A stretch of DNA of 64,000 bases. It comes from Norana najaformis. Taxonomy: Eukaryota; Annelida; Clitellata; Crassiclitellata; Hormogastridae. Where the stretch lies: contig OZ029923.1 of the NCBI GenBank assembly GCA_964023275.1, positions 3,235,041 through 3,299,040 on the forward strand. Direction: 5' to 3'. The notes below the pieces were generated by a model. It was not told where the DNA came from. It did no database searches and saw only the letters and a list, made by a program, of their open reading frames with translations. Position numbers and translations under genes: made by a program. Position 1 is the stretch's first letter. Each line of letters begins with the position of its first letter. Shown one piece after another: positions 12,942-20,970 of the stretch.

Positions 12942-14574
12942 CATATATATATACACACATATATATACACACATATATATATACACACATATATATATAC
13001 ACACATATATATATATACAGTAGCAGGCTATATGTATTTATTATCGTAATCTTAATCGTAAACTTGAGATTTCTACAGCGCCCAATGAAAGCTAAGTCGC
13101 CGGAACCAGCTTATTCACAGTCGCTCAGTCAAAACAAAATCGATAGACAAGAAGGGTTCGGTTTTACATTTGTACTACATTTGTACTTTGTTTAATTTGC
13201 TCATTTATGAGGCATAATAATTATTGTAATTTGTAACTGTAATCGTTAATTTATGTAGCGCCGCCTGAAGAGAAACTTGTCAGAGGTGTTCTCTGTGCTA
13301 TGTTAAAGTTCATTAAGAACAAGAAGCTCATCAGTGCAGGTCTGCATCAAATGGAACAAAGGAACTGCAAAGAAATTTAACACGAACTTAGACAGGCTTC
13401 ACATATATTCGCTTGAAATCTTAGAATGCAAGTCCTTCCTTTTTTGATGAGTTCTTTGTCAAAGAGCGCGTTAACCGTAGTAGCTAACCAGTCCCGCTGA
13501 GATACCATGACGACGATTGTGACGTCAGTGTGTGTAAGGCCAAGTGAGGCGCCTTGACATACACTTTAACCAATGTAGCTAACCAGTCCCGCTGATATAC
13601 CATGGCGACGATTGTGACGTCAATATGTGTAAGGCCAAGTGAGGCGCCTTGACATACTCTTTAACCAATGTAGCTAACCAGGCCAACTGAGATACCATGA
13701 CGACGATTGTGACGTCAATGTGTGTCAGCCCATGTGAGACCCCTTGACGTACGCTTTAACCAGTGTACCTAATTAGGCCAGTTGAGATACCATGACGACG
13801 ATTGTGACGTCAGTGTGTGTGAGGCCAAGTGAGGCGCCTTGACCTACCGTTTAACCAGTGTAGCTAACTAGGCCAGTTGAGATACCATGGCGACGATTGT
13901 GACCTCAATGTGTCAGGCACTTTGACATACGCTTTAACCAATGTAGCTAAATCCCCCCAGCATATCTAACGGGTTCGAACCTCCCCTCAGACGGTTACTG
14001 TGTAAGGACCTTGAGTAAGTCCTTCACTCACAGTTGATCAGAGTCCTCAACTGATGCCTAGTCATTAGAGAGTGGCACTTAATAAATGCAGAAATAATAA
14101 TGATGATGATAATAAGTGGTAGTGGTAGTGGTAGTGAACTTGAACTTGCCCTGTTTCATTAATCCTGTTTTGTCGTTACAATCCTAGGATGACCGCAACG
14201 GATACTCAAACTTTCTCAGATGCAATCTCCGCAGCAATGGCCAAGTTCAAACCACATTGTGCGAAAGTGGACACAAAAGTGGCTACTTCAATTCCGCTTT
14301 GTTTCATCCAGGCGACGATGAATGCCTTCTATCGAAATACAACTCTGGATACAAATGGTCGAGCTCCTCCTCATCCCAGGTTTCACCTGTGCCCAGCACA
14401 CAGTCAAGTTCCGCTTCGTCGCAGTCTTCAGACACGCGTCGTGACTCGGTAATATCCGCCAGTATTTCAGGGTACAATGTAGTCATCGCACAGCCATGTG
14501 AAAATTCTGCCGCCACACCGAGTGGTTCCGGAACCAGCGTTCCACATGACGACACTTTCGTCGCCCACGATTGA
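3873..14574 (+). CDS. gp130/LIFR-like class I cytokine receptor A, C-terminal part
   Basis: Nine exons join in frame: 3873-3961, 5687-5912, 7065-7201, 7520-7712, 9221-9388, 10427-10579, 11680-11776, 12762-12834 and 14188-14574 (506 residues plus stop). The product has three fibronectin III domains of two exons each, one transmembrane helix and a tail of about 155 residues. The middle domain carries the pattern [17 protein letters not shown], seen in the fifth domain of gp130, LIFR and OSMR, which supports a signal-transducing shared receptor chain. By family knowledge it would bind a helical cytokine and act through JAK/STAT. The N-terminal Ig and cytokine-binding domains are not seen and probably lie before base 1 or in unrecognised exons. 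No Tyr-x-x-Gln (gp130 STAT3-type) motif is present in the tail. The gene stands head to tail with receptor B. Confidence 0.85.
4255..4412 (+). mobile_element. Interspersed element, second tail family (forward)
   Basis: CTCTTGAAGGCCC..., TCCAGTCGGGAGCGCCTCTC and AGTGGCGCTTTATAAATTCC followed by GATTACGATTACGATC. Reverse copies lie at 9714-9930, 55012-55262 and 55606-56040. Confidence 0.55.
4880..5650. repeat. TTGTTATAACACAGCC minisatellite
   Basis: Two blocks (4880-5130 and 5338-5650) of units like CCTTGTTATAACACAG, split by about 200 bases of unique DNA. TTATAA recurs in most units. Confidence 0.9.
5687..5912 (+). CDS. receptor A exon: second half of fibronectin III domain D4
   Basis: Acceptor CTCCACAG, donor GTGAGT. 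It begins [20 protein letters not shown], the usual 'G-x-I/V-x-x-Y-x-V-x-Y' C-strand of FnIII domains, and ends RQSE in phase 1. Three potential N-glycosylation sites are visible (NST, NST, NES). The donor is followed within 30 bases by a TATG microsatellite. Confidence 0.85.
5938..6498. repeat. (TATG)n microsatellite split by a MITE
   Basis: TATG units at 5938-6034 and 6154-6498 surround the 117-bp MITE at 6037-6153. Confidence 0.9.
6037..6153. mobile_element. 117-bp MITE, Tc1/mariner-like, TA target site
   Basis: Perfect 30-bp inverted ends (CAGGGTGGGCCAGAAGTATT... and its complement) flanked on both sides by TA. The inner 57 bases are unique. It sits inside a TATG microsatellite in the intron after receptor A exon 5687-5912. 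Confidence 0.85.
7065..7201 (+). CDS. receptor A exon: first half of fibronectin III domain D5
   Basis: Acceptor TCTTCTAG, donor GTAGGG. It encodes [20 protein letters not shown] and then [18 protein letters not shown], ending FNCM in phase 0. The Tyr-x-x-x-Trp-Cys and following Cys match the D5 domain of the gp130/LIFR/OSMR group. Confidence 0.88.
7520..7712 (+). CDS. receptor A exon: second half of fibronectin III domain D5
   Basis: Acceptor CTACTGTAG, donor GTAATT. It starts [12 protein letters not shown], the Leu-x-Trp-Lys-x-x-Pro motif typical of D5 in the gp130 family, and continues through the F and G strands to SKNK in phase 1. Sites NQT and NCT could be glycosylated. Confidence 0.88.
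8355..8655. repeat. Two copies of a short element (ACATCTTGTGGC family)
   Basis: Copies at about 8362-8470 and 8500-8655 share GACATCTTGTGGC, CGTTGACGTCGCCCTCCTCC and AGGCTTGGGACTGGCACTAC. The family recurs at 20186-20300, 57080-57300, 58835-59045, 61565-61755 and 62870-62930, with shorter pieces at 60810, 61130, 61410 and 63235. It looks like a non-autonomous element with no visible coding part. Confidence 0.55.
8825..9131 (-). mobile_element. tRNA-derived SINE, second family
   Basis: Minus-strand head GGTGGTGTAGTGGTATGGTC (A box) and GCGGGTTCGAATCTGCC (B box), then a body with GAGGAAGGCAACGGGAAACC. It lies in receptor A intron before the exon at 9221. A fragment of the body (GGTTTCCCGTTGCCTTCCTC) is also at 36805. 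Confidence 0.65.
9221..9388 (+). CDS. receptor A exon: first half of fibronectin III domain D6
   Basis: Acceptor ATCTTGCAG, donor GTATGA. It encodes [20 protein letters not shown] followed by a segment ending [11 protein letters not shown]. This is the membrane-proximal FnIII domain, phase 1 at both ends. Confidence 0.83.
9714..9930 (-). mobile_element. Interspersed element, second tail family (reverse)
   Basis: TGTAATCAAAAATTTATAAA then GCGCCACTTCAGGGTATACT and GGCGCTTCCGGCCC, through CAGGCAATTCCAAGATCTAG. Related, more diverged sequences at 10060-10330 and 35500-35740 share the 'ggtccagcaac' style 3' part. Confidence 0.55.
10427..10579 (+). CDS. receptor A exon: second half of fibronectin III domain D6
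   Basis: Acceptor TTTCTCTAG, donor GTAAGC. It contains [20 protein letters not shown], the classic 'Leu-x-x-Gly-x-x-Tyr-x-Phe-x-Val/Ile' signature of the E and F strands of FnIII domains. Phase 1 at both ends. Confidence 0.9.
10658..11150. repeat. 60-bp tandem repeat of TATG type
   Basis: From 10741 the same 60-base unit (AATTATTGTATGTATGTATG..., ...TGTGATTG) repeats six times, the last partial. Units 1-2 have AAGCATATATG and later ones AAGCATGTATG. 60 is a multiple of three, so long open frames on both strands result; they are not genes. Confidence 0.95.
11270..11590. repeat. ~20-bp minisatellite (ATGACTTCTGTACCACTT)
   Basis: About sixteen degenerate units of ATGACTTCAGTACCACTTT type end 90 bases before the transmembrane exon of receptor A. 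Confidence 0.85.
11680..11776 (+). CDS. receptor A exon: transmembrane helix
   Basis: Acceptor TCTTTACAG, donor GTAAGA. After ENASP it encodes [20 protein letters not shown], a single hydrophobic helix, then Lys-Leu-Ile-Arg as a stop-transfer signal. It shows that receptor A is a type I membrane protein. Confidence 0.9.
12250..12405. repeat. 12-bp minisatellite (CAAGTTCTTTTT)
   Basis: Thirteen or so units of CAAGTTCTTSTT, contiguous with the reverse LINE fragment at 12361-12666. Confidence 0.9.
12361..12666 (-). pseudogene. LINE ORF2 C-terminal fragment in receptor A intron
   Basis: Minus-strand reading [37 protein letters not shown] and [12 protein letters not shown], an open fragment of a LINE C terminus. 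It runs on into the 12-bp repeat at 12250-12405, which it reads as [11 protein letters not shown]. Confidence 0.6.
12762..12834 (+). CDS. receptor A exon: juxtamembrane box 1-like segment
   Basis: Acceptor ATATTGTAG, donor GTGCGT. The short exon encodes [20 protein letters not shown] and leaves in phase 0. An aromatic residue, hydrophobic spacing and a Pro pair just inside the membrane resemble the JAK-binding box 1 of class I receptors. The match is by position and composition only. The donor is followed by a long TA repeat. Confidence 0.75.
12858..13019. repeat. (TA)n / TATATACACA repeat
   Basis: A TA run followed by units of ATATATATACACAC, 24 bases after a receptor A donor site. Confidence 0.95.
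13044..13162 (-). mobile_element. LINE 3' end, reverse orientation
   Basis: Starts at the tail complement (ATCGTAATCTTAATCGTAA) and runs to AAAATCGATAGACAAGAAGG, the reverse complement of the shared LINE 3' UTR. It adjoins the TA repeat after receptor A exon 12762-12834. Confidence 0.65.
13482..13944. repeat. 95-bp tandem repeat (4.9 units) with CRE motifs
   Basis: Units start at 13482, 13577, 13672, 13767 and 13862. The first four carry TGACGTCA; the fifth has TGACCTCA. On the minus strand each unit junction reads GGTTAGCTACATTGGTTAAA, like a tRNA A-box region, so the unit may come from a SINE. Confidence 0.95.
13965..14095 (+). mobile_element. tRNA-derived SINE, third family, head-truncated
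   Basis: Begins at the B box ACGGGTTCGAACCTCC and continues AGACGGTTACTGTGTAAGGA to CACTTAATAAATGCAG. Confidence 0.55.
14188..14574 (+). CDS. receptor A terminal exon: cytoplasmic tail
   Basis: Acceptor AATCCTAG. The 128-codon exon opens [13 protein letters not shown] and ends FVAHD with TGA. It holds tyrosines in [15 protein letters not shown] and SISGYNVV, and a Ser-rich stretch of about 30 residues. SGYFN, SGYKW and SGYNV share a Ser-Gly-Tyr core and could be related docking sites. No YxxQ or YxxL motif is present. Confidence 0.85.
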   Translation, partial: DDRNGYSNFLRCNLRSNGQVQTTLCESGHKSGYFNSALFHPGDDECLLSKYNSGYKWSSSSSSQVSPVPSTQSSSASSQSSDTRRDSVISASISGYNVVIAQPCENSAATPSGSGTSVPHDDTFVAHD

Positions 14575-15171
14575 GCTGCTAATTTCATCAATCAACATCT
14601 GAATTTCTGTTGATCGAGTGAAATGCAGTGGTACTAGATGTAGGGTTGATAGTACCAGATATATCCCTGATGAGCTACCTGCCAATTCTGACCGGGAAAG
14701 AGTGACGTCACGTAGTGTCACCCTCTGTATGTATTCTTTAGTATTTCAAGAAAATACTGTACTTGTTGTTGAACCACTATATCCTTGACAGCTGTATTCA
14801 CTGGTTAAGGACATTTTAGTTTGTTGCTGCTGCTAATGACATTTGCCAGAAGACAGTTGTGTATCAGTTTAATTCTTCAATGAAATACCGATTTCAAATG
14901 GTATGGTATTCCAGTCCAATGGTTAGCGTGTCGGACTGTCCACCATGGGGTCATAGGTCAGGCCCATCTAGGACAGAAAAAATTCAAGATTTCTGCTACA
15001 GTAGTAAACTATCCTACAAAAATGAATATGTAACATATACAGTGTCGATGGGAAGATCGGACAGCTCAGGAGAGGACTGGTGTTAGTCCTTATATGCTGA
15101 CGTTAATGAAACCAAGTTGTTAGCACTTCATTTTCTGCTTTCTGTTGGTGGCTTATGATCTTCGAATTCCA

Positions 15172-15177
15172 AATAAA
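15172..15177 (+). terminator. candidate poly(A) signal of receptor A
   Basis: AATAAA lies 598 bases after the receptor A stop codon and is the first canonical hexamer downstream. The intervening 3' UTR would include a tRNA-derived SINE at 14910-15120. Confidence 0.4.
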
Positions 15178-17849
15178 AGTTTATTTATCAGATACTGATG
15201 CATAAACTCATAGAAAAGCCAATATAATCAGAACATGATAAGAAAATCTGTGCCTGGAGGGAGAACTTGTTTGAAAAATACCTTTTTACACACTGGATTT
15301 TGGAGTGGAATGAATCAAAATCAGTCCAGAACTTCAGTAGTTACCCATGTATGATGTGCTTTCATAAATGGTTCAAACAATAGGGTTCAGACTTTTTGAC
15401 TGCAGAGTGCTTGAAGTAAATTTGTGTTGTCTATTTTATGTGCTGCATTCTTTATAATAAACTAGTGGTTGAACGTATGGATGAAATGAAGTTTGTTAAT
15501 TTTGGACAGTATACCTATACTAATATATATTCTAAATGTAAATCCTATACATTTATTTAAATGTGTTAAGAGAACGGATAAGTTGCATTCTGTTTTGTCT
15601 CTTGACAGGTTGTTTTTGTAATTTTTTGCCTCTTCTATGATTTCTTGTCAGATGAGTAAGTACTTTTGTGAGGTAATTAAAAGTTGCTGCTTTAACCGTC
15701 TGATAGATAACTAAGTAATGAATCTAATCTAATTGAATGACATCCATAGCGTTGTTTTCGTAATGCCCAAAGCGAAATCATAATAAAAAAATCATGTTAA
15801 TTTCTTTCTGCATTTATGAACAATTTTGGATCATAGTCAACATATGTAAAATGCTATAATACTCTACAGTATTCAGTATGTTATTACCTCATATTAGCTT
15901 GGACTGTGTAACCGGTTATACTCGTGTATTCCATTATTGGTATGAGATGTCCTACGATGTAACAGTGATAATGTAAACTTGACTGTTGGTTACATGTTCA
16001 GGAACTGCTGAGAGAGTTCTCATGTGACGGGGGTGAACTTCGAAAGTCCTTGACCTGTGCTATTTCTGTATTTATTTCGTTTAAATTAAGCGGAAAATTG
16101 AAGTGGGACAATTATTAACAATGACTGAGGTCATGCAGTGCAAATTAATTGCAATTAGTGATTGTTTTTATAATTGCCTAGCACCACTTGCAACATTTAA
16201 AGCAGTTTTGTCAACGTAATTGATGCCTGGTGCTTATTGCGAAGAGGTCAGAAGGGTTAATCGCGATAAAGTGGTGGTTTGGGGATGACTTTCTTTCAGG
16301 TTTCTGATATTTGCCACTGAAGGATTGTTATTCTCATGTGTAATCTATTATACCATTCAATTATACCATGTGTCATTTTGTTGAACGTTTTGTTTTAAAT
16401 ATTTTGCTTTTGGCCGTAATTACAGTTTCGGGGACCGCTGTATTTTGGGCTATTTTTGGGACGACTTTCGGCTAGAGCGTGCCTACTGTGATTGGTTAGC
16501 TAATTAACGCCAAGATGAATCTTCGAGCTAAACACTATTTGCAACGATCATTTAAGCGTTACTTAATATTTACAAAGCCGAACTAACCCTAACTTTAACC
16601 CTAACCCTTATTTAATAGCAAACATTAGACGCCATGTTTATTTACTTCAGTCAATGACGGGACATTTATAGAAGCCACGCCTATTATTAATGTCACTGCT
16701 GAAGGCGACGCCAAAAAGCAACGGACAAAATAGAGCGGTCCCCGATACTTTAAGTATGCTGCTTTTGTTGTTTTAAATCAGTCGGTGTTAATTACTCATA
16801 ATGGTGCTACTTGAGTGTTTATTTTTTAAATTTGTTATAGCACCACAACTTAATGAAATGGCATCAAAGGATGGTGCATGATAAATTGTTCATGGACGCA
16901 GCATTTGTCAGTTTTTCTGGGGTGGCTCAAGCCTGCTATCCTACATGATAGGCGCCTCTTGATTCAACTTGTGAATCTGTTGTCTTTGAATCTCGATTCT
17001 TATGCCCAAATCCCAGATTTCGACTCCCAAATCAAATCGCAGATACCATGAGTGAATTATAAACAGTTTATTCAGTCACAGTGATCAGGATAAACTTACC
17101 TAAAGTTTTATTTTATTTCTTCAACATTTGTTTAATGTCGAGTCGTTTACATCCAGGCGTTGATTTCTGCCGTGTGTTTTCTTACACTGTGTTGCCTGCA
17201 TAAAACGAGTATGTTAAAAGACTTTAGAAATTTAATGTTGCATTTTGATACATAAATTTCAAAGAACAGTTGCATTAGTAATGTTCAGAACATTAACATA
17301 GATCTTTAGGAGTGTAAATTTTACGAAACAATTGTTAAGGGTAATATTCAGATGTTAATAAGGAACATGTGGAATGGTGTCTTTAGTGTAAATGTACATA
17401 TTTTTCTATATCGACCGTATGGCCTCGACCCTGCACATTTTGCAATGAATTAATTGAAAGTCTGCTATAACTTTAGTTATTTTTTAGATTATGCTTTTCA
17501 TAAATAAAATTGTAAAGTAATTAAGCTTGATAAAATTGTCTGGGTTTGAAATATTCAGTTTTTCCTTGTGTACAGTAGCATAGCTAGCCTTCCGAGGGAA
17601 CGTGTGCAAACTAACCTTTGGCTATTTTGCTTTAAGTAATTAAGCAACCAGGCCTTGGTCCTTTGGGGCCTCGGTGGGACCTGGCCTTGTGGGCCCTTGT
17701 GCTTTGCACAACCTGCACAACCTATTGCTATGTATATTTTGATGAAACAGTACTGTCTTTTATTCTTGATGTGTTTTTGATTCGTTGCTAGGAACAGCCC
17801 TGGATGAGGTTAATTATTTAATTGGTCTTTTGTGCTTCAGACAAACGCT

Positions 17850-18572
17850 CCTTTTTGGATGTTATTCCAGCTTCTCTTCACGCAGAATATTTTATGTCCT
17901 CAGTCCTATACTGACCTTGTTAATCAACCTTTCCTCGGTGGGAGGGTGCTTTTCCCGAAACCTTTGCTTATGCTTTGGCAAATCCACTCCTTATGAAACT
18001 GTCAATTGTTCTGATGAACTTTCAAATTATATTATCGCCCTATTTCTAATCTGCGTTTTATTCAAAAACTGAACTTGTAGTACTAATCCGCATGCCTGCT
18101 CACTCATCTTCCTTTTCTCGTTTCTGTCCCTTCCACTCTGCCTATAACTTACTGTAAATTACACTCCCCGGAAACTGCCCTGTTTACTGTACGTAATGAC
18201 ATTTTATGTTCAAGGGGCAGGGTTGAGGTTACACACTGGTGCTTCTTGATCTGTCGTCTGCTTTTGACACATGTAGTTGGTATCTCCATTAAACTGTCTT
18301 CAGGACTGGTTTAGAATTTCTGGTACTGTTCTAAACTGGTTTGCAACTTATCTCAGCCCACGCACTGAAGCCATGCATGTATCTTGATGGTAAGGTGATC
18401 CAATCATTTTGAACTGTGGTGTTTCTCGGGGTTCAATCCTTGGCCTTTGCTCTTTACGCTTCTACCTTTCGATTTTGTTTTGACTGAGCGCCTCTAAGCT
18501 GGCTCCCGCGACTTATCTTTGGTTTGGCGCTGTAGAAATCCCGAGTACACGATAACGATTACCTCCAATTAC
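17850..18572 (+). pseudogene. LINE (L2/CR1-like) reverse-transcriptase relic with 3' end
   Basis: Pieces of a reverse transcriptase appear in several frames: SPILTLLINLSSVGGCFS, DELSNYIIALFLI, LVLLDLSSAFDT (the Asp-bearing motif A) and CGVSRGSILG, a decayed form of the CGVPQGS motif B. It ends in the 3' UTR type shared by many copies here (GACTGAGCGCCT ... GCGCTGTAGAAAT) and a short GATTAC-like tail. Confidence 0.75.
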
Positions 18573-18961
18573 CTGATAATTTTAAGCTTCCCCCTATGCC
18601 GACCTTATTTTTGACCATGATGGGGCTTGGGCAGCCACAGAAATGTGTGAAGAAGGCGCAAAACACGAAAACGGGTACACGTCTTTCCCTAAAGATCTCC
18701 TAGAGATTCTAGACGACACAAACACCCCATCTTGCTCTTTTGTGCGGGCACGCATATACCTGGTGAAGGTGTGGTAGGATGAAAGTACTTTTAGTCAATC
18801 TTGAGACTTGTAAACCACTAATCGTCATGAACCCTTCCAAGTATTTTCATTACTTTTGTGCGATTTTGCATTATCTTTTCATGATCCTGTCCTACTTTTC
18901 CTGTTTATTTTACTTGTCTTAATTTTCCAGTATTAAATGAAGTAAGTAGTTAAATAAAGTA

Positions 18962-19236
18962 TTCCATATCCCAAAGTGAGATGTGGGGAGGCGCTCATTT
19001 CTTTTCTTTAGATCCTTCAGCGGCAATGGACGAATCCCAAGGTCCTGGACACGGGGCCAGTGCATCACAGGACTTGCCGTTTACTTCCCAGCTTACGCCG
19101 GTACCAAATTCTGCTGCTTGGTGACAGAGGCACGGTGTGCGCAAACAACTTGCCCAGGGTCGTTAAACACGAGTCGCACCCGCAAACGCACGATCACTGA
19201 CCAAACGCGTTACCGATAGACCAACGTGTCGCACAG
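18962..19236 (-). mobile_element. tRNA-derived SINE
   Basis: On the minus strand the head reads GTTGGTCTATCGGTAACGCG (A-box-like) and GCGGGTGCGACTCG (B-box-like), followed by a body ending at a 'CCCATATCCCAAAGTGAGAT' type sequence. Other copies: 27165-27445, 48978-49245 and 63883-64000. Confidence 0.65.
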
Positions 19237-19477
19237 TATCAGATTGGTCGTTTTTATTTCATAAATTCCGTGGGCAAACTTCATCGAACCCAGTTAGGGA
19301 ACCAACTGGATGGCTTGCCTCCAAATCAAATGGTGCCCTGACGGGATTGTGTATTGTGCCCCTAGATACGTTCTTGGGCAGAGGGAAAATTCCACCCAAA
19401 CGATGACTCGGTCTTAATCCTCTACCCCGAATAGACAACCGGATGTTGTTGCAGTAGGAGCTCGTCTAACGGAGGGT

Positions 19478-19556
19478 AATCGTAATTGTAAACTCGAGAT
19501 TTCAACAGCACCCAGTGGAAACTAACTCACCGGAACCAGCTTCTTCACTGGCGGAG
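19478..19556 (-). mobile_element. LINE 3' end fragment, reverse orientation
   Basis: GTAATCGTAATTGTAAACTC followed by CAGCACCCAGTGGAAACTAA, a short diverged reverse copy. Confidence 0.5.
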
Positions 19557-19844
19557 ATATTAAGCTACGGGACAGTACTGTTTACCCGCACTCCTTAGGT
19601 CAAAGTTCAACGTAATTACCATACATTCCTCATACGTTTGTTTTAGCTATGACGTTTTTTCTTTAACCAAGCAAAACACTGGTTCAGTTAATGTCTGGTG
19701 AACAGCAGAGACTGTTAATGTGGCTAGAATATTCGTGGGCGTATACTGCGTCGCCGTGAAGCACAGCAGCTGTGGTCTTAAGTCATACACCTGATGTGTG
19801 ACAACTGTGTAAAAGCTGCACTGGCTGTATAGCATTGAGGCACA

Positions 19845-20060
19845 GTGTGTTATCATTGTCATCATTATTATAGTCATAATCATGATCAGGACAATTATCA
19901 TCATCATCGTTGTTGTCGTCGTCGTCATTATCGTCATCGTCGTCGTCGTCGTTCTCGTCGTCTTCAGTCTCATCATCATCGTCGTCGCCATCATAATCAT
20001 CATCATCAGCAGCAGCATCATCATTATCATCATAGTCATCAGCACTAACACCACTGCCGT
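19845..20060. repeat. Trinucleotide (ATC/GTC)n tract
   Basis: Imperfect ATC, GTC and AGC units. It gives Asp-rich or His-rich open frames on both strands, which are artefacts. Confidence 0.9.
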
Positions 20061-20588
20061 GGCCGCATCCACCACCACCACCTCTACCACCACTGATTGG
20101 TTGAATTAGCATCTCGCATGATTTGAGAATTTAAAAAAGGCACTATATGAATTGCCGGATTAAAGTGTCACATGGTATAGTTATGTAGTGTTTAGCGACA
20201 TCTTGTGGCTGCGAGGGCCATTGCCATGGTTCCATTTTCCCGGTAATCTCCAAGTATCAGCTTTCGCCTTCCGTCTCCCGGTTACCCTTACCCCTCGGAA
20301 GACGGAAATCTCCCTTTTTTGCTGTTTCCCATATTTTAGTTTTAGAAGTTATCAATTGAAAAATTTTCTTTTGCTTGTTCGTTAAGTTTTTGAAATAGCA
20401 ATAGTTTTTTGCAGATGAAATTTGAGAACTATTGGATAATTTGCTAGTCAGTGTTTACTGCAGATTAAATTTCAAAATCTGTTAACAGTTAGGAGTCTGT
20501 TAATCAGTTTGCTGTATAGTTTCTTCACCTCGTGATAGGGGCGAGTTTTGTGTCATGAATAATGTCTGGGTGTGACCCGTAATTTGTA

Positions 20589-20596
20589 TGACGTCA
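20589..20596 (+). promoter_or_regulatory. CRE-type site upstream of receptor B
   Basis: The palindrome TGACGTCA lies 281 bases before the receptor B start codon. Short AT-rich TTTAAAA-type sequences lie just before the ATG (about 20847-20865) and could act as a weak TATA element. Function is inferred from the motif alone. Confidence 0.35.
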
Positions 20597-20876
20597 AAAT
20601 GAGACCATTGTGAGGAGTTTCGAGAAAACTGCTGAACACTCCCTAAACTCTAGACGGATTTTAAAGGTTTAAATAGCCAGGGATAGTGAAAGTGAACTTT
20701 CTTCCTTAACTGGATTCTGGAGAGCTTGGGAATATTCGTTGCTGTCGACCTTTTTCGACCTCATTTTATTTCTGCAATTTCGACTGACGCTTGCACTTAT
20801 TTTGTATTCATGAGTTGTTGTTTAATTACAATGTTGATGTATTTGCTTTAAAAAGGTATTTAAAAGCGACGAGAAT

Positions 20877-20970
20877 ATGAGACCTTGCTGGACTATGGCT
20901 GGTCTGGTCTGCAGATTCATCCTTCTGTCAGCTTTCGTCAGCCTGACACAGTGTTCTCCGATCACAGCAA
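20877..20970 (+). CDS. receptor B exon 1: signal peptide
   Basis: The ATG begins MRPCWTMAGLVCRFILLSAF, then VSLTQCSPIT: a basic start, a hydrophobic core and a small-residue end, a typical secretion signal. Donor GTAAGT follows one base into a codon. It is the only ATG nearby giving a signal peptide in the phase of exon 2. Confidence 0.8.

Larger units (their letters stand above)
14575..20876. other. Intergenic DNA between receptors A and B
   Basis: It contains a SINE (14910-15120), AT-rich DNA with no long ORF (15200-17780), a LINE relic (17850-18572), a SINE (18962-19236), a reverse LINE end (19478-19556), an ATC-rich trinucleotide tract (19845-20060) and a short ACATCTTGTGG element (20186-20300). 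The first receptor B exon follows. No other gene is seen. Confidence 0.7.

Noticed and set aside
14304-14591. 95-codon minus ORF across the receptor A tail exon
   Set aside because: Shadow of the coding exon on the + strand, which has phase-matched splice sites and a sensible tail composition.
16583-16615. Telomere-like TAACCC repeats
   Set aside because: Only a few broken units (AACCCTAACTTTAACCCTAA); too short for a telomere or clear interstitial telomeric block.
19647-20112. Asp-rich, His-rich and Met/Thr-rich ORFs
   Set aside because: Products of ATC/GTC trinucleotide repeats; the same applies to GAT/GAG tracts at 21000-21450.
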